This document shows, one piece after another, positions 53,200 to 63,287 of a stretch of 64,000 bases of DNA. The position numbers and the translations under genes are program-made. Position 1 is the first letter of the stretch. The number at the start of each line of letters is the position of its first letter. Origin of the DNA: Onishia taeanensis (GTDB taxonomy: Bacteria; Pseudomonadota; Gammaproteobacteria; Pseudomonadales; Halomonadaceae). The stretch is taken from NCBI RefSeq assembly GCF_013349955.1, contig NZ_JABVXC010000001.1, forward strand, positions 186,001 through 250,000, given 5' to 3'. The notes under the pieces are model-generated. The model made no database searches. It worked only from the letters and a program-made list of their open reading frames with translations, and was not told the origin of the DNA.

Positions 53200-53592
53200 A
53201 TGAACTGGTACGTGTTTCTGGAGGGCGTGATCTCGGTGCTGCTGATCGCCGGTGGCGCCTTCGCCTTCATCGGCTCGCTGGGTATGGCCCACCTGCGAGA
53301 CTTCTATATGCGCCTGCATGGCCCGACCAAGGCCACCACCCTGGGTATCGGCTGTATCCTCATCGCCTCGATGCTCTATTTCGGGGTCACGGCGGGCCAG
53401 CCGGTAGTGCAGGAGATGCTGATCACCTTGTTCCTGTTCATTACCGCCCCGGTGTCGGCCCACCTGTTGGCCAAGACCGGTCTGCACCTGAAGCTCAAGC
53501 ATGTCGAGAAGACCCGCGGCAAGCCGGTGGAACTCTACCGAGAGGAAGTCGGCGAGAAACCGGTACCGCACCCGGACAGGGGGCACGACTAG
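53200..53592 (+). CDS. mrpG: Mrp antiporter subunit G (operon 2)
   Basis: This 130-residue subunit has SLGMAHLRDFYMRLHGPTKATTLGIGCILIASMLYFGV in parts and ITLFLFITAPVSAHLLAKTGLHLK. It has three helices and a hydrophilic tail. The ATG at 53200 has AAGGAG 7 nt upstream and gives the family length. It is the last gene of operon 2 and convergent with hemH. Confidence 0.94.
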   Translation: MNWYVFLEGVISVLLIAGGAFAFIGSLGMAHLRDFYMRLHGPTKATTLGIGCILIASMLYFGVTAGQPVVQEMLITLFLFITAPVSAHLLAKTGLHLKLKHVEKTRGKPVELYREEVGEKPVPHPDRGHD

Positions 53593-53612
53593 CACCGCCA
53601 GCCGACCAGCAA

Positions 53613-53648
53613 CGAACAGGCCCTGGGCGAACGTCCGGGGCCTGTTCG
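53613..53648. terminator. Hairpin between operon 2 mrpG and hemH
   Basis: CGAACAGGCCC (53613-53623) and GGGCCTGTTCG (53638-53648) form a perfect 11-bp stem. It lies between convergent genes and lacks a strong T-run on either strand. Confidence 0.7.
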
Positions 53649-53690
53649 TGTGCGGCGAGATCATGCGGCACAGCGTCGTTAGCGAAATGC

Positions 53691-54791
53691 CTAGAGCCAG
53701 CCGCCGAGTTCCTGCTTGACGATCGCCGTCAGCACATCGATATGCGCCTCGTCGGCGTTCAGGCAGGGCACATAGGTGAAGGTTTCACCGCCAGCAGCGA
53801 GGAAGGCCTCGCGGATTTCCTGCTGCACCTCCTCGAGGGTCTCGACGCAGTCCGAGGCGAAGGCCGGGGAGATTACCGCGATGTGCTTCTTGCCCGCCCG
53901 GGCAAGCTCAGCCACCTTGTCCACGGTCGCCGGTCCCACCCATTTCTCAGGGCCGAACTTGGACTGGAAGGCAGTCACTATCTCATCGTCTGCCATCTCC
54001 AGATGCTCCTTTACCAGCCGCGTCGTCTTGTGGCATTGGCAATGGTAGGGATCGCCATCGAGCAGGTAGCGCTCGGGCACCCCATGATAGGACGCCACCA
54101 GCACCTCAGGGCGGCCGCCCTGATCGGCCTGGGCCCGGTCATAGGCCACCTGGATCGAGCCACTCAGGGCCGCAATGTAATCCGGGCGATCGAAGTAGGC
54201 CGGCACGGTTCGCAGCGCCGGCTGCCACTTCAGCGTCATCAGGGTACGAAAGACCTCATCGTTGGCCGTGGCGGTCGTCGGCGAGCCGTATTGCGGGTAA
54301 AGCGGAAAGAACAGCAACCGCTCGCAGCCCTGCTCACGCAGCCGGCGAATCACGCTGTCGGTCGAGGGATTGCCATAACGCATGCAGAAGTCGACCACCA
54401 CCTCATCGCCGAAGGCCGCCTCGAGGCGCGTCGCGACCTTTTCGGTCTGTTCGCGGGTGATGGTCAACAGCGGGCTCTCGTCACGCTCGGTGTTCCAGAT
54501 GCTTCGATAGGCTTTGCCGGAAATAAAGGGACGGCGAGTCAGGATGACGCCCTGCAGCAGCGGCTGCCATAGCCAACGCGAATAATCGACTACCCGCTGA
54601 TCGGAGAGAAACTCCGACAGATAGCGGCGCATCGACCAGTAGTCGGTGGCATCCGGGGTGCCCAGGTTGGCCAATACCACGCCCACTTTCTTGCGCGGCA
54701 CCGGCGGATGATCGGCACCGGCATGAGCGAGACGCCCTTCGCCGGGCTGCTCGAGGGTGGCGGACGAACGGGGACTGGCTGCGGACATCAT
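53691..54791 (-). CDS. hemH: Ferrochelatase
   Basis: This 366-residue enzyme inserts Fe2+ into protoporphyrin IX in the last step of heme synthesis. Segments include VGVVLANLGTPDATDYWSMRRYLSEFLSD in parts, MRYGNPSTDSVIRRL, FFPLYPQYGSPTTATANDEV, VASYHGVPERYLLDGDPYHCQCHKT with the catalytic histidine, and SPAFASDCVETLEE. AAGGA lies 4 nt before the ATG at 54791 (a second ATG follows directly). It is divergent from the (6-4) photolyase gene. Confidence 0.95.
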   Translation of the reverse strand: MMSAASPRSSATLEQPGEGRLAHAGADHPPVPRKKVGVVLANLGTPDATDYWSMRRYLSEFLSDQRVVDYSRWLWQPLLQGVILTRRPFISGKAYRSIWNTERDESPLLTITREQTEKVATRLEAAFGDEVVVDFCMRYGNPSTDSVIRRLREQGCERLLFFPLYPQYGSPTTATANDEVFRTLMTLKWQPALRTVPAYFDRPDYIAALSGSIQVAYDRAQADQGGRPEVLVASYHGVPERYLLDGDPYHCQCHKTTRLVKEHLEMADDEIVTAFQSKFGPEKWVGPATVDKVAELARAGKKHIAVISPAFASDCVETLEEVQQEIREAFLAAGGETFTYVPCLNADEAHIDVLTAIVKQELGGWL

Positions 54792-54860
54792 GGAATCCTT
54801 GTGACCTAACCGACTGATGGATCGACAGCTTATCAAAGGGATGCCATCGAGAAGAATGCA

Positions 54861-54888
54861 GTTATACTATCATCCATATTTGTATAAC
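54861..54888. promoter_or_regulatory. Palindromic operator candidate before the iron-sulfur photolyase gene
   Basis: GTTATAC (54861-54867) and GTATAAC (54882-54888) form a perfect 7-bp inverted repeat with a 14-nt spacer, 14 bp before the phrB-like ATG. Its half-site resembles GTTAGAC before the Cry-DASH operon, suggesting a shared regulator. Confidence 0.45.
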
Positions 54889-54901
54889 TTCAGGTCAATT
54901 T

Positions 54902-56521
54902 ATGTCGAAGCCGTTGATCCTGGTGCTGGGTGATCAGCTCAGTTTATCGCTGGCAAGCCTTCAAGACCTGCCAGAAGGCGCCGTGGTGGCGCTTTGCGAG
55001 GTCGATGAAGAAGGCCGCTACGTGCCCCACCACCCGCAGAAGATCGCGATGATGTTCGCTGCCATGCGTCACTTCGCCCGCGAACTCGAGGCATCCGGCT
55101 ATTCGGTGCATTACAGCCGCCTCGACGATGACGACAACCGTCAGCAACTGCTCAAAGAGGCCGAACGCCTGGCCCGGCTGCATGACTGCGACGAAATTCG
55201 CGTGGTTCGCCCCGGGGAGTGGCGGCTCTACGAGGCAATCAAGGCGCGCACGGCTGGCGCCGAGAACGCAGCCCTGCCCTGGCGACTCGTCGAAGACGAT
55301 CGCTTCTTTACCACTCCGGACGACTTCGCCGCCTGGGCCAAGGGCCGCAAGACCTATCGTCTCGAACACTTCTACCGGCATCTTCGCAAGCGCAGCGGGC
55401 TCTTGATGGACGACGGCCAGCCGGTCGGCGGCCAGTGGAACTTCGATCACGATAACCGCGAGCCACTGCCCGATCATCTTGCCTTCCCCACGCCGCCGAC
55501 CCACGAGCAGGATGCCACCACCAAGGCGGCACTGGCGCTGGTGGCGTCCCGGTTCGGGGAGCATTTCGGCTCACTCGAGGCCTTTCACTGGCCGGTGACC
55601 CGGACACAGGCGCTTGTCGAGCTCGAGCATTTTCTCGGCAACTGTCTGCCGGACTTCGGCCGCTACCAGGACGCGCTGAGTGATCAGTCACCTTTTCTCT
55701 TTCACTCGCGCCTGTCGGCGGCGCTAAACCTGGGCCTGCTGTCGCCCCTCGAGGTCTGTGAGGCCGCCGAAGAGGCGTATCGCAAGGGTCGTGCGCCTCT
55801 TAACTCGGTGGAGGGCTTCATCCGCCAGATCCTTGGTTGGCGGGAATACGTGCGCGGGCTGTACTGGACCCGCATGCCCGGCTACAAGCGTGGCAACGGC
55901 CTTTCCGCCACGCGAGATCTGCCGGCATTCTTCTGGACCGGCGACACCGAAATGCGCTGCCTCAAGCGGGCCATCGAGATGACCCGCGATCACGCCTATG
56001 CCCACCATATCCAGCGACTGATGGTCACGGGTAACTTCGCCCTGCTGTGCGGCGTCAAGCCAGAAGCCCTCTGCGACTGGTATCTGGCGGTCTATGCCGA
56101 TGCCTGCGAGTGGGTCGAGCTGCCCAATACCCTGGGCATGGTGCTGCATGCCGACGGCGGGCTGATGGGCTCCAAACCCTACTGCGCCTCGGGAAAGTAC
56201 ATCGACCGCATGGGCGATCACTGCAAGCACTGTCGCTATGACCCCAAGCAGGTCACCGGTACTCATGCCTGCCCCTTCAATAGCCTTTACTGGCACTTCA
56301 TCGAAGAACACCGCGACGTACTGGCCGACAACCCGCGCATGAAGCTGATCTATGGCTCGCTTGACCGCATGAAAGACGACAAGCGGGAGGCCATGCGCCA
56401 GCAGGCCGACGCCTTCCTGGCGCGCCTGGACACGGCGCCGGCCTATGGGCAAGGCCAGCACCTGACAGGCTATCGTGATACCGGCAGCTGGCCCCTCACC
56501 TCCTCCCAGGAGTCTTCCTGA
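54902..56521 (+). CDS. Iron-sulfur bacterial cryptochrome/(6-4) photolyase (PhrB/FeS-BCP type)
   Basis: This 539-residue flavoprotein belongs to the prokaryotic (6-4) photolyase group. It has a deoxyribodipyrimidine-like N-terminal domain (KPLILVLGDQLSLSLASLQDL). An FAD region follows (GFIRQILGWREYVRGLYWTRMPGYK, AYAHHIQRLMVTGNFALLCGV). The four predicted 4Fe-4S ligands are C383, C441, C444 and C457 (CKHC...HACPFN), the same spacing as in Agrobacterium PhrB as I recall it. It repairs (6-4) photoproducts with light. It overlaps the DUF393 gene by one base and is distinct from the Cry-DASH at 39.9 kb. Confidence 0.93.
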   Translation: MSKPLILVLGDQLSLSLASLQDLPEGAVVALCEVDEEGRYVPHHPQKIAMMFAAMRHFARELEASGYSVHYSRLDDDDNRQQLLKEAERLARLHDCDEIRVVRPGEWRLYEAIKARTAGAENAALPWRLVEDDRFFTTPDDFAAWAKGRKTYRLEHFYRHLRKRSGLLMDDGQPVGGQWNFDHDNREPLPDHLAFPTPPTHEQDATTKAALALVASRFGEHFGSLEAFHWPVTRTQALVELEHFLGNCLPDFGRYQDALSDQSPFLFHSRLSAALNLGLLSPLEVCEAAEEAYRKGRAPLNSVEGFIRQILGWREYVRGLYWTRMPGYKRGNGLSATRDLPAFFWTGDTEMRCLKRAIEMTRDHAYAHHIQRLMVTGNFALLCGVKPEALCDWYLAVYADACEWVELPNTLGMVLHADGGLMGSKPYCASGKYIDRMGDHCKHCRYDPKQVTGTHACPFNSLYWHFIEEHRDVLADNPRMKLIYGSLDRMKDDKREAMRQQADAFLARLDTAPAYGQGQHLTGYRDTGSWPLTSSQESS

Positions 56522-56934
56522 TGTCTCCGACCGCTACGTCACCACGGCATGCCGCTTCCCCCGTGACGCTCTTTCACGACGGCCACTGCCCCTTCTGCCA
56601 ACGCGAAGTCGCCTGGCTCGAGCAGCATCCGCGCCGCGAGCGTATCAGGCTGGTCGATATACAAGCCGATGACTTCGATGCCGCCGCCTGGGGGTGCTCG
56701 TTCGAGGCCATGATGGGCCGCCTGCATCTCGCGGATGCCAAGGGTGCCTGGTTCGTGGGTATGGATGCCAGTCGGGCGCTGTATGCCGTGCTGGGCTATC
56801 GACGGCTGGTGGGTCTGACGATGTTGCCGGGCCTGGCCTGGTGCTTCGACCAGAGCTACGCCTGCTTCGCCCGCCATCGAGTCAGGCTGGGGAATTGGTG
56901 GCAAGCAAGGCAACGCCGGCACACCAGAAACTGA
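56521..56934 (+). CDS. DUF393 (DCC-family) thiol-disulfide oxidoreductase-like protein
   Basis: This 137-residue protein starts with the family mark FHDGHCPFCQREVAWLEQ, a thioredoxin-like CxxC site, followed by RIRLVDIQADDFD. Function is not established. It overlaps the photolyase stop (TGATG) and has AGGAG 8 nt before its ATG, so it is coupled to the photolyase. A role in keeping the photolyase FeS cluster or flavin reduced is inference. Confidence 0.88.
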   Translation: MSPTATSPRHAASPVTLFHDGHCPFCQREVAWLEQHPRRERIRLVDIQADDFDAAAWGCSFEAMMGRLHLADAKGAWFVGMDASRALYAVLGYRRLVGLTMLPGLAWCFDQSYACFARHRVRLGNWWQARQRRHTRN

Positions 56935-56945
56935 CTCAATCAAGG

Positions 56946-57015
56946 CTTGAGATCAGAGGCTTGAAGTCAGGGGCTTGAAGTCAGGGGCTTGAAGTCAGGG
57001 GCTTGAAGTCAGGGG
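56946..57015. repeat. 14-bp tandem repeats (cttgaagtcagggg)
   Basis: One degenerate unit (56946-56959) and four exact units of CTTGAAGTCAGGGG (56960-57015) run head to tail. They follow the DUF393 stop by 12 bp and lead directly into the structured stretch beyond 57020. The core cttgaag is shared with the intergenic repeats at 0.3, 3.1 and 32.6 kb. Confidence 0.95.
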
Positions 57016-57019
57016 CTCG

Positions 57020-57277
57020 AGAGCGAGCGGGTTATGAGCGCATGACAAGAGGGAAAGTCCAGCCCTGTCGGTGAGGCTGGCGAGTGCGGGATAACCCACC
57101 ACCGTTGGCATAAGCGCTCTTTCAGGAAGCGAGGTGGTAAGTTAATAGCAGGGTAAGTCAGTGAAACCGGCAATATGCCGGAAGTGCTGATTGAGGCGAA
57201 AAATGAAGCGCGCGATGCGAAGCTCACGGTATGAAGCGGCAGGTCCGCAAAGATGATGCGGAGCCTATCTCTGCCGC
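57020..57277 (+). ncRNA. Structured non-coding segment (possible group II intron domain I remnant or novel RNA)
   Basis: No convincing gene lies in these 258 bp. The plus-strand text folds well by eye. ACCACC/GGTGGT encloses about 35 nt, with an internal cgct..agcg helix. TCAGTG/TGCTGA encloses CCGGC-AATAT-GCCGG. GCGGCAG (57236-57242)/CTGCCGC (57271-57277) encloses TCCGC/GCGGA. It begins near GAGCGCATGACAAGAGGG and runs to the stop codon of the convergent DUF6482 gene. The style resembles the 5' domain of bacterial group II introns, but I cannot confirm it. No reverse transcriptase gene is in the window. Direction is inferred. Confidence 0.35.
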
Positions 57278-57580
57278 CTAGAAGACCAGCGGCATACGCG
57301 AGCTGAGCGCATCATGGTAGTGGGCGTCGCGGCCGATCACCTCGTCGTGGGCCACATACTGCACCAGGTAGGCCCGATGGATGCCGACCCGCTTGAGCTC
57401 GAGATAGATATCATCGAGGGCACGAAAGAGCATCGGCTTGCCGGACTGGGTCAATAGATGGCGTGCGCCCTCGATATCTTCCAGTTCCACTTGGTAGAAA
57501 CGGCTGCCGGCGTGGCTGATGACGCGAATTTCGAAATTGTCGTGTCGCTTGGCAAAGGCCTTGAAGTCTTGCAGTTCCAT
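57278..57580 (-). CDS. DUF6482 small protein
   Basis: This 100-residue soluble protein has MELQDFKAFAKRHDNFEIRV and YLVQYVAHDEVIGRDAHYHDALSSRMPL and looks like the DUF6482 family of gammaproteobacteria; function unknown. The ATG at 57580 has GGAGG 5 nt upstream; an extended frame adds 17 residues. The stop codon adjoins the structured stretch on its 3' side. Its C-terminus should be compared with relatives to see whether it was altered there. Confidence 0.75.
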   Translation of the reverse strand: MELQDFKAFAKRHDNFEIRVISHAGSRFYQVELEDIEGARHLLTQSGKPMLFRALDDIYLELKRVGIHRAYLVQYVAHDEVIGRDAHYHDALSSRMPLVF

Positions 57581-57809
57581 GCCGTCCTCCTGGATAGCGG
57601 GATAGTGGCCGAACGCGTGGCAGCTTGCCATGACGTTCGGTCATTGCGGTTGTCGATATATCAGCGCCCGATAGGCGTGCTCCAGATATACCTGGGGCAC
57701 AGCTTGGCTGTGCCCCATGACGACAATATGACATGTCGCCCTCACCGCTATGACCCTGGCCGCTACGCCATGTTCCGTGCAGACAGCACGTCAAAAAGCG
57801 CCGACGCCA

Positions 57810-58103
57810 TCACTGATAGTCGGCGGGATCGATGGCCTTGCCAAGGGAGTTGCGGTCGACCCAGTTGCCGGCCTTGGTTTCCTTGTAGCGGAAAACCACC
57901 TTATCGCCGACCGCCACTGGAATCTCGGAGTCCTCGGTCTGATAGCTGTAAGTCTCGCCGTCCACCACCAACCGGTAGCGATAGAGGTCGGGCATGCCGA
58001 GCCACTCCTTGAAGGGCCCCTCGCGCTCGACTTCTTGAAGTTCGCCACGCCCCTCGAGTTTTGGGGTCCGCTTGCGGTTGCCGCGTCGAAATCCGCCTGC
58101 CAT
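57810..58103 (-). CDS. Small hypothetical protein (97 aa)
   Basis: I do not recognise this basic protein. The N-terminus MAGGFRRGNRKRTPKLEGR is rich in Arg/Lys, followed by LYRYRLVVDGETYSYQTEDSEIPVAVGDKVVFRYKETKAGNWVDRNSLG. The second half reads like a small beta-barrel (OB- or SH3-like) with an IPVAVGDKVVFRY strand pair, which would suit RNA or DNA binding. It lies between DUF6482 and dnaB, alone on its strand. Confidence 0.6.
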   Translation of the reverse strand: MAGGFRRGNRKRTPKLEGRGELQEVEREGPFKEWLGMPDLYRYRLVVDGETYSYQTEDSEIPVAVGDKVVFRYKETKAGNWVDRNSLGKAIDPADYQ

Positions 58104-58217
58104 AAGCTATCCTCGTTCACCTGACTGATTCATCTGACTGCTTCACTAAACTAAGCCGCGCATTATACGGGGGGCCATTGCAGTCTCAACCATGACTCCG
58201 CGCCTGGACCGGGGCGA

Positions 58218-59606
58218 TCACTCGCCGAAATGCTGACCGTAGCTGTCCGGCGCCAGATCTTCGAAGCGGGTGTACTTGCCGATGAAGGCCATGTGCACCG
58301 TGCCGATAGGGCCGTTACGCTGCTTGCCGATGATCAGCTCGGCAAGCCCCTGGTTATCGGGATTATCTGGATTGTAGACCTCGTCACGATAGACGAAGGC
58401 AATGACGTCGGCGTCCTGCTCGATGGCGCCGGACTCGCGTAGATCCGACATCACCGGGCGTTTGTTGGGACGCTGCTCCAGGGAGCGGTTGAGCTGCGAC
58501 AGCGACACCACCGGGCAACCGAATTCCTTGGCGAGCCCCTTCAGGGAGCGAGAAATCTCGGAAATCTCGCCGGTACGGTTCTCGGAAAAACCGGGAATCT
58601 GCATCAACTGAAGGTAGTCGATCATCACCAGGCCGATATTGCCGTGCTCACGCACCACCCGGCGAATCCGCGAACGCATCTCGTTGGGCGACAGCGCGGC
58701 GGTATCGTCAATAAAAAGCTGCTTGTCCTTCAGTAGGTTGACGGCCGATGTCAGACGCGGCCAGTCCTCGTCCTCGAGCTGACCGGTGCGCACCCGAGTC
58801 TGGTCGATGCGGCCAAGCGACGACAGCATACGCAGCATCAGCGCCTCGGCGGGCATCTCCATGGAGAACACCATCACCGGCTTGTCGCTCGAGATCACCG
58901 CATGTTCAACCAGGTTCATGGCAAAGGTGGTCTTACCCATCGAGGGGCGCCCGGCAATGATCACCAGATCCGAGGGCTGCAGGCCCGAGGTCATGTCGTC
59001 GAGATCGCGAAAACCGGTCGACAGCCCGGTCATCTCGCCTTCCATGTTGAACATCTCGTCGATGCGATCCACTGCCTTGGCCAGCAGGTCGCTCATGCCG
59101 ATGGGGCCACCGGTCTTGGGCCGATCCTCGCTGATCTGGAAGACCAGTCGCTCGGCCTCGTTGACCAGCTCATCGGCCGGCCGTCCCTGGGGCGCGAAGG
59201 CACTCTCGGCGACCTGACTGGCGGCCTGGATCAGTTTGCGCAGCGTGGCCCGCTCGCGCACGATCTCGGCGTAAGCGCGGATATTGCTCGCCGACGGGGT
59301 GTTGCGGGCAAGCTCGGCCAGATAGGCAAGCCCGCCCACGGTATCCAACTGGTCGCGGTTCTCCAACGCCTCGGAGAGCGTCACCACATCCAACGGGTGC
59401 GACCCTTCGGCCAGACCCGCCATGGCATTGAAGATCAGCCGGTGCTCGTAGCGGTAGAAGTCGCCGGCCACCAGCTGCTCGGAGACCGCATCCCAAGCCG
59501 AATTGTCCAGCATCAGACCGCCCAGCACGGACTGCTCGGCTTCCAGCGAATGGGGCGGCACCTTGAGCGCAGCAGTTTCCTGATCGAGCTCGACGGGTTC
59601 GTTCAT
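58218..59606 (-). CDS. dnaB: Replicative DNA helicase DnaB
   Basis: This 462-residue hexameric 5'-3' helicase unwinds the replication fork. The N-terminal collar domain is KVPPHSLEAEQSVLGGLMLDN. The RecA-like motor has the Walker A site IIAGRPSMGKTTFAMNL, VMVFSMEMPAEALMLRML, and GLVMIDYLQLMQIPG (Walker B). DnaB-specific segments follow (VVSLSQLNRSLEQRPNKRPVMSDLRESGAIEQDADVI in parts). I choose the ATG at 59606; a GTG four codons earlier would overlap the AAGG box. It lies downstream of the porin, not directly after rplI as is common. Confidence 0.96.
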   Translation of the reverse strand: MNEPVELDQETAALKVPPHSLEAEQSVLGGLMLDNSAWDAVSEQLVAGDFYRYEHRLIFNAMAGLAEGSHPLDVVTLSEALENRDQLDTVGGLAYLAELARNTPSASNIRAYAEIVRERATLRKLIQAASQVAESAFAPQGRPADELVNEAERLVFQISEDRPKTGGPIGMSDLLAKAVDRIDEMFNMEGEMTGLSTGFRDLDDMTSGLQPSDLVIIAGRPSMGKTTFAMNLVEHAVISSDKPVMVFSMEMPAEALMLRMLSSLGRIDQTRVRTGQLEDEDWPRLTSAVNLLKDKQLFIDDTAALSPNEMRSRIRRVVREHGNIGLVMIDYLQLMQIPGFSENRTGEISEISRSLKGLAKEFGCPVVSLSQLNRSLEQRPNKRPVMSDLRESGAIEQDADVIAFVYRDEVYNPDNPDNQGLAELIIGKQRNGPIGTVHMAFIGKYTRFEDLAPDSYGQHFGE

Positions 59607-59698
59607 GGAGTCGGGCACCTTCGGTGATTCGGTAAGCGGCGCTCATTCTACCCCATCCCTGCGGCGCACCCCATTCTTGACCAGGCTTACCGACAATG

Positions 59699-59728
59699 AA
59701 AAAACCCGCAGGCCGTTAGGCATGCGGG
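59699..59728 (-). terminator. Rho-independent terminator after the porin gene
   Basis: On the minus strand CCCGCATGCC and GGCCTGCGGG form a stem with one mismatch and a 4-nt loop, followed by TTTTTT, 88 bp past the porin stop. It isolates the porin transcript from dnaB. Confidence 0.88.
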
Positions 59729-59815
59729 AAAGGATCGAGACACCGAGCTTAAGACCAGGGCGGGCGTCGCGACACGCCCGCCCTGCCGTTAGATGCAGTA
59801 TGGGTGAGTTTTAGA

Positions 59816-61345
<1,530 letters not shown>

Positions 61346-61347
61346 TT

Positions 61348-61460
61348 ATCGTTTAAGATGGTCGGCGTGAACGGATATTGCCGATACCATCGAATAGCCC
61401 CTGAACGACCCCTTCCGCAAAACAGGAATCATCGTTCAAGGCAGAACTTAATCGTTTAAG
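61348..61460. promoter_or_regulatory. Three 'atcgttTaag' repeats upstream of the porin
   Basis: ATCGTTTAAG occurs at 61348-61357 and 61451-61460, and ATCGTTCAAG at 61431-61440. The last two are spaced exactly 20 bp. The central CG and A/T flanks suit LacI-family sites, in keeping with sugar-responsive control of a carbohydrate porin. The rest of the 414-bp gap between the porin and rplI shows only the rplI terminator. Confidence 0.5.
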
Positions 61461-61607
61461 CCCAGCCTCGCAAAAGGAAATCGACCCTTTTCCGACCAAT
61501 GTCTAAACAAGATAAGGGAGATTCACCCGCCTCACCGTCATCTGCGTGGGCACTGCCATCAGGCGGCGGACTGCCATAGCAAGAAGGCCGAGGGTCAACG
61601 AGCGCGC

Positions 61608-61641
61608 AAAAAAAAGACACACGGGGAAATCCCCGTGTGTC
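61608..61641 (-). terminator. Rho-independent terminator after rplI
   Basis: GACACACGGGGA and TCCCCGTGTGTC (61616-61641) form a 12-bp stem, followed on the minus strand by eight T. It ends the rpsF-rpsR-rplI transcript before the porin. Confidence 0.92.
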
Positions 61642-61708
61642 TCTGCGTGTCCTTCGTCACGTCATGCGCGCACCATCGAAGATGCGGGCTGACGCGCTAG
61701 GCGACGAC

Positions 61709-62155
61709 TTACTCGGCGACGATGACGACGCGCACGCTGGATGCCACTTCGGCATGCAGTTGCAGGTCGATATCGTATTCGCCAGTCCGACGCAGCGGAC
61801 CTTCCGGCATGCGAACTTCGCTCTTGGCGAGGTCGATGCCGGCCTGGGCGATAGCTTCGGCCAGATCGCGCGGACCGATGGAACCGAACAGCTTGCCGTC
61901 TTCGCCAGACTTGGCGACCAGCGACAGCTCGATTTCGGCCAGCTGTGCAGCGCGGGCTTCGGCTTCGGCCTTGCGCTCGGCGGCCTGAGCTTCGAGCTCG
62001 GCACGCTGGGCTTGGAAGGCTTCCAGGTTTTCTTTGGTTGCCGGAACGGCCAGGCCGTAAGGCATCAGGTAGTTACGGCCGTAACCAGGCTTGACGGTGA
62101 CCTTGTCACCCAGGCCGCCCAGCTTGCCAATGTTGTCGAGCAGAATGACTTCCAT
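61709..62155 (-). CDS. rplI: 50S ribosomal protein L9
   Basis: This 148-residue protein shows the L9 N-domain [36 protein letters not shown] in parts, the long helix rich in Ala/Glu ([20 protein letters not shown]), and the C-domain ([19 protein letters not shown]). It lies in the rlmB-rpsF-rpsR-DUF2232-rplI series. Confidence 0.98.
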   Translation of the reverse strand: MEVILLDNIGKLGGLGDKVTVKPGYGRNYLMPYGLAVPATKENLEAFQAQRAELEAQAAERKAEAEARAAQLAEIELSLVAKSGEDGKLFGSIGPRDLAEAIAQAGIDLAKSEVRMPEGPLRRTGEYDIDLQLHAEVASSVRVVIVAE

Positions 62156-62170
62156 CTCGTGAACCTCTTG

Positions 62171-63022
62171 TCAGACGCTGCGGGCCAGACGCGTGCGGAA
62201 GTCCGCAAACGTATCGATCAGAGCCAACAGCAGCACAATCAGAATCGTGGGCCAAGTCGTGATCAGCAGTACGTAGAAGATCACCAACCAGAGCCCCTTC
62301 ATCCCCTTGAGACCAATAATTCCGTGAATCAGCGCAATGCCCGCGATCAGCAGGGGTACCCAAGCGAGAATCGCCAGTCCCGGCAATGCCAGCAGCGAGC
62401 CGAGGATCCCCAACACCACCAGGGTCACCAGCTCCCGCGGCGCCAACCGCAAAGAGTGAAACTCTTCGCGAAAGCCGCCGGGATTATAGAGCCCGGCTTG
62501 CCAGCCACGCGCCAAGGCCAGGCAGGCCACGGCGAGCAGCAGCACGATGATGCCGCTGACACCACCGACGACGAGGGTCGCGAGTGCCTCGGTGGAGATG
62601 CCCTGTTGGGTCAAATCCTCCAGGATTCGCTGAGCCTCCGTTGAACTCTCGCGGAGCTGGTCGAGCAGTGCCTGACTGCCACCTGGTGGCAGAAAGACGC
62701 CTAGCTGGACCATGGCGGCTCCGGCCAGCGAACCGCTGATCAGCGCCTCTGACCAACGCAGGCGCTCTCTGAGCACCACGCCCATCAGGGTCACCAGCAA
62801 CAGGGTTGCCAGCGGGATCACGTCCCCCTGAACCCACCACCAGCCGGCGGGCAAGCCCGCCGCCAGGATCACCGGCAGCGCCGAGGCCATGCCCTGGCGC
62901 AGAGTCACCAAGCCAGCGATGGCGGCGCTCATCCAGAACAGCCAAGGTACCAGCCCTGCAATCGCCGCCCCTCCGGCAGCGTAGGGCAACCCCCGCATCA
63001 TCCAGCGGGCAATCGTAAGCAT
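62171..63022 (-). CDS. DUF2232/YybS-like membrane protein
   Basis: This 283-residue polytopic protein has about eight helices. In many gammaproteobacteria a DUF2232 gene lies between rpsR and rplI, as here; its function is unknown. The ATG at 63022 follows the rpsR stop by 12 bp without a visible Shine-Dalgarno, hinting at translational reinitiation. A GTG one codon earlier is possible. It ends 15 bp before rplI. Confidence 0.85.
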   Translation of the reverse strand: MLTIARWMMRGLPYAAGGAAIAGLVPWLFWMSAAIAGLVTLRQGMASALPVILAAGLPAGWWWVQGDVIPLATLLLVTLMGVVLRERLRWSEALISGSLAGAAMVQLGVFLPPGGSQALLDQLRESSTEAQRILEDLTQQGISTEALATLVVGGVSGIIVLLLAVACLALARGWQAGLYNPGGFREEFHSLRLAPRELVTLVVLGILGSLLALPGLAILAWVPLLIAGIALIHGIIGLKGMKGLWLVIFYVLLITTWPTILIVLLLALIDTFADFRTRLARSV

Positions 63023-63034
63023 CACGCGAACGGC

Positions 63035-63262
63035 TTACTGGTGGCTATCGGAGTACGGCAGCAGAGCCAGGTAGCGCGCGCGCTTGATAGCGCTGGACAG
63101 CTGGCGCTGGTAGCGTGCCTTGGTACCGGTGATGCGGCTCGGAACGATCTTGCCGGTCTCGGTGACGTAGGCCTTGAGAGTGTCCAGATCTTTATAGTCG
63201 ATCTGCTTCACGCCTTCGGCGGTAAAACGGCAAAACTTGCGGCGACGGAAAAAGCGTGCCAT
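63035..63262 (-). CDS. rpsR: 30S ribosomal protein S18
   Basis: This 75-residue basic protein, [20 protein letters not shown] to [15 protein letters not shown], is the full S18 type. It binds S6 and the central domain of 16S rRNA. No priB gene lies between rpsF and rpsR, unlike E. coli. Confidence 0.98.
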   Translation of the reverse strand: MARFFRRRKFCRFTAEGVKQIDYKDLDTLKAYVTETGKIVPSRITGTKARYQRQLSSAIKRARYLALLPYSDSHQ

Positions 63263-63287
63263 GTAAAAATCCTCCTGGCGGTGCGTA

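Noticed and set aside
52933-53592. 219-codon frame covering mrpF and mrpG
   Set aside because: Its first part is a shadow of mrpF in another frame; the MrpG family start is at 53200 with a good ribosome site.
57020-57110. RNase P RNA (because of 'gagggaaagtcc')
   Set aside because: Only this short stretch resembles the RNase P 5' region; the conserved downstream core and length are absent.
57009-57227. 72-codon minus-strand frame in the structured segment
   Set aside because: Composition is Ser/Arg-rich without homology and it covers the predicted RNA helices; no good ribosome site.
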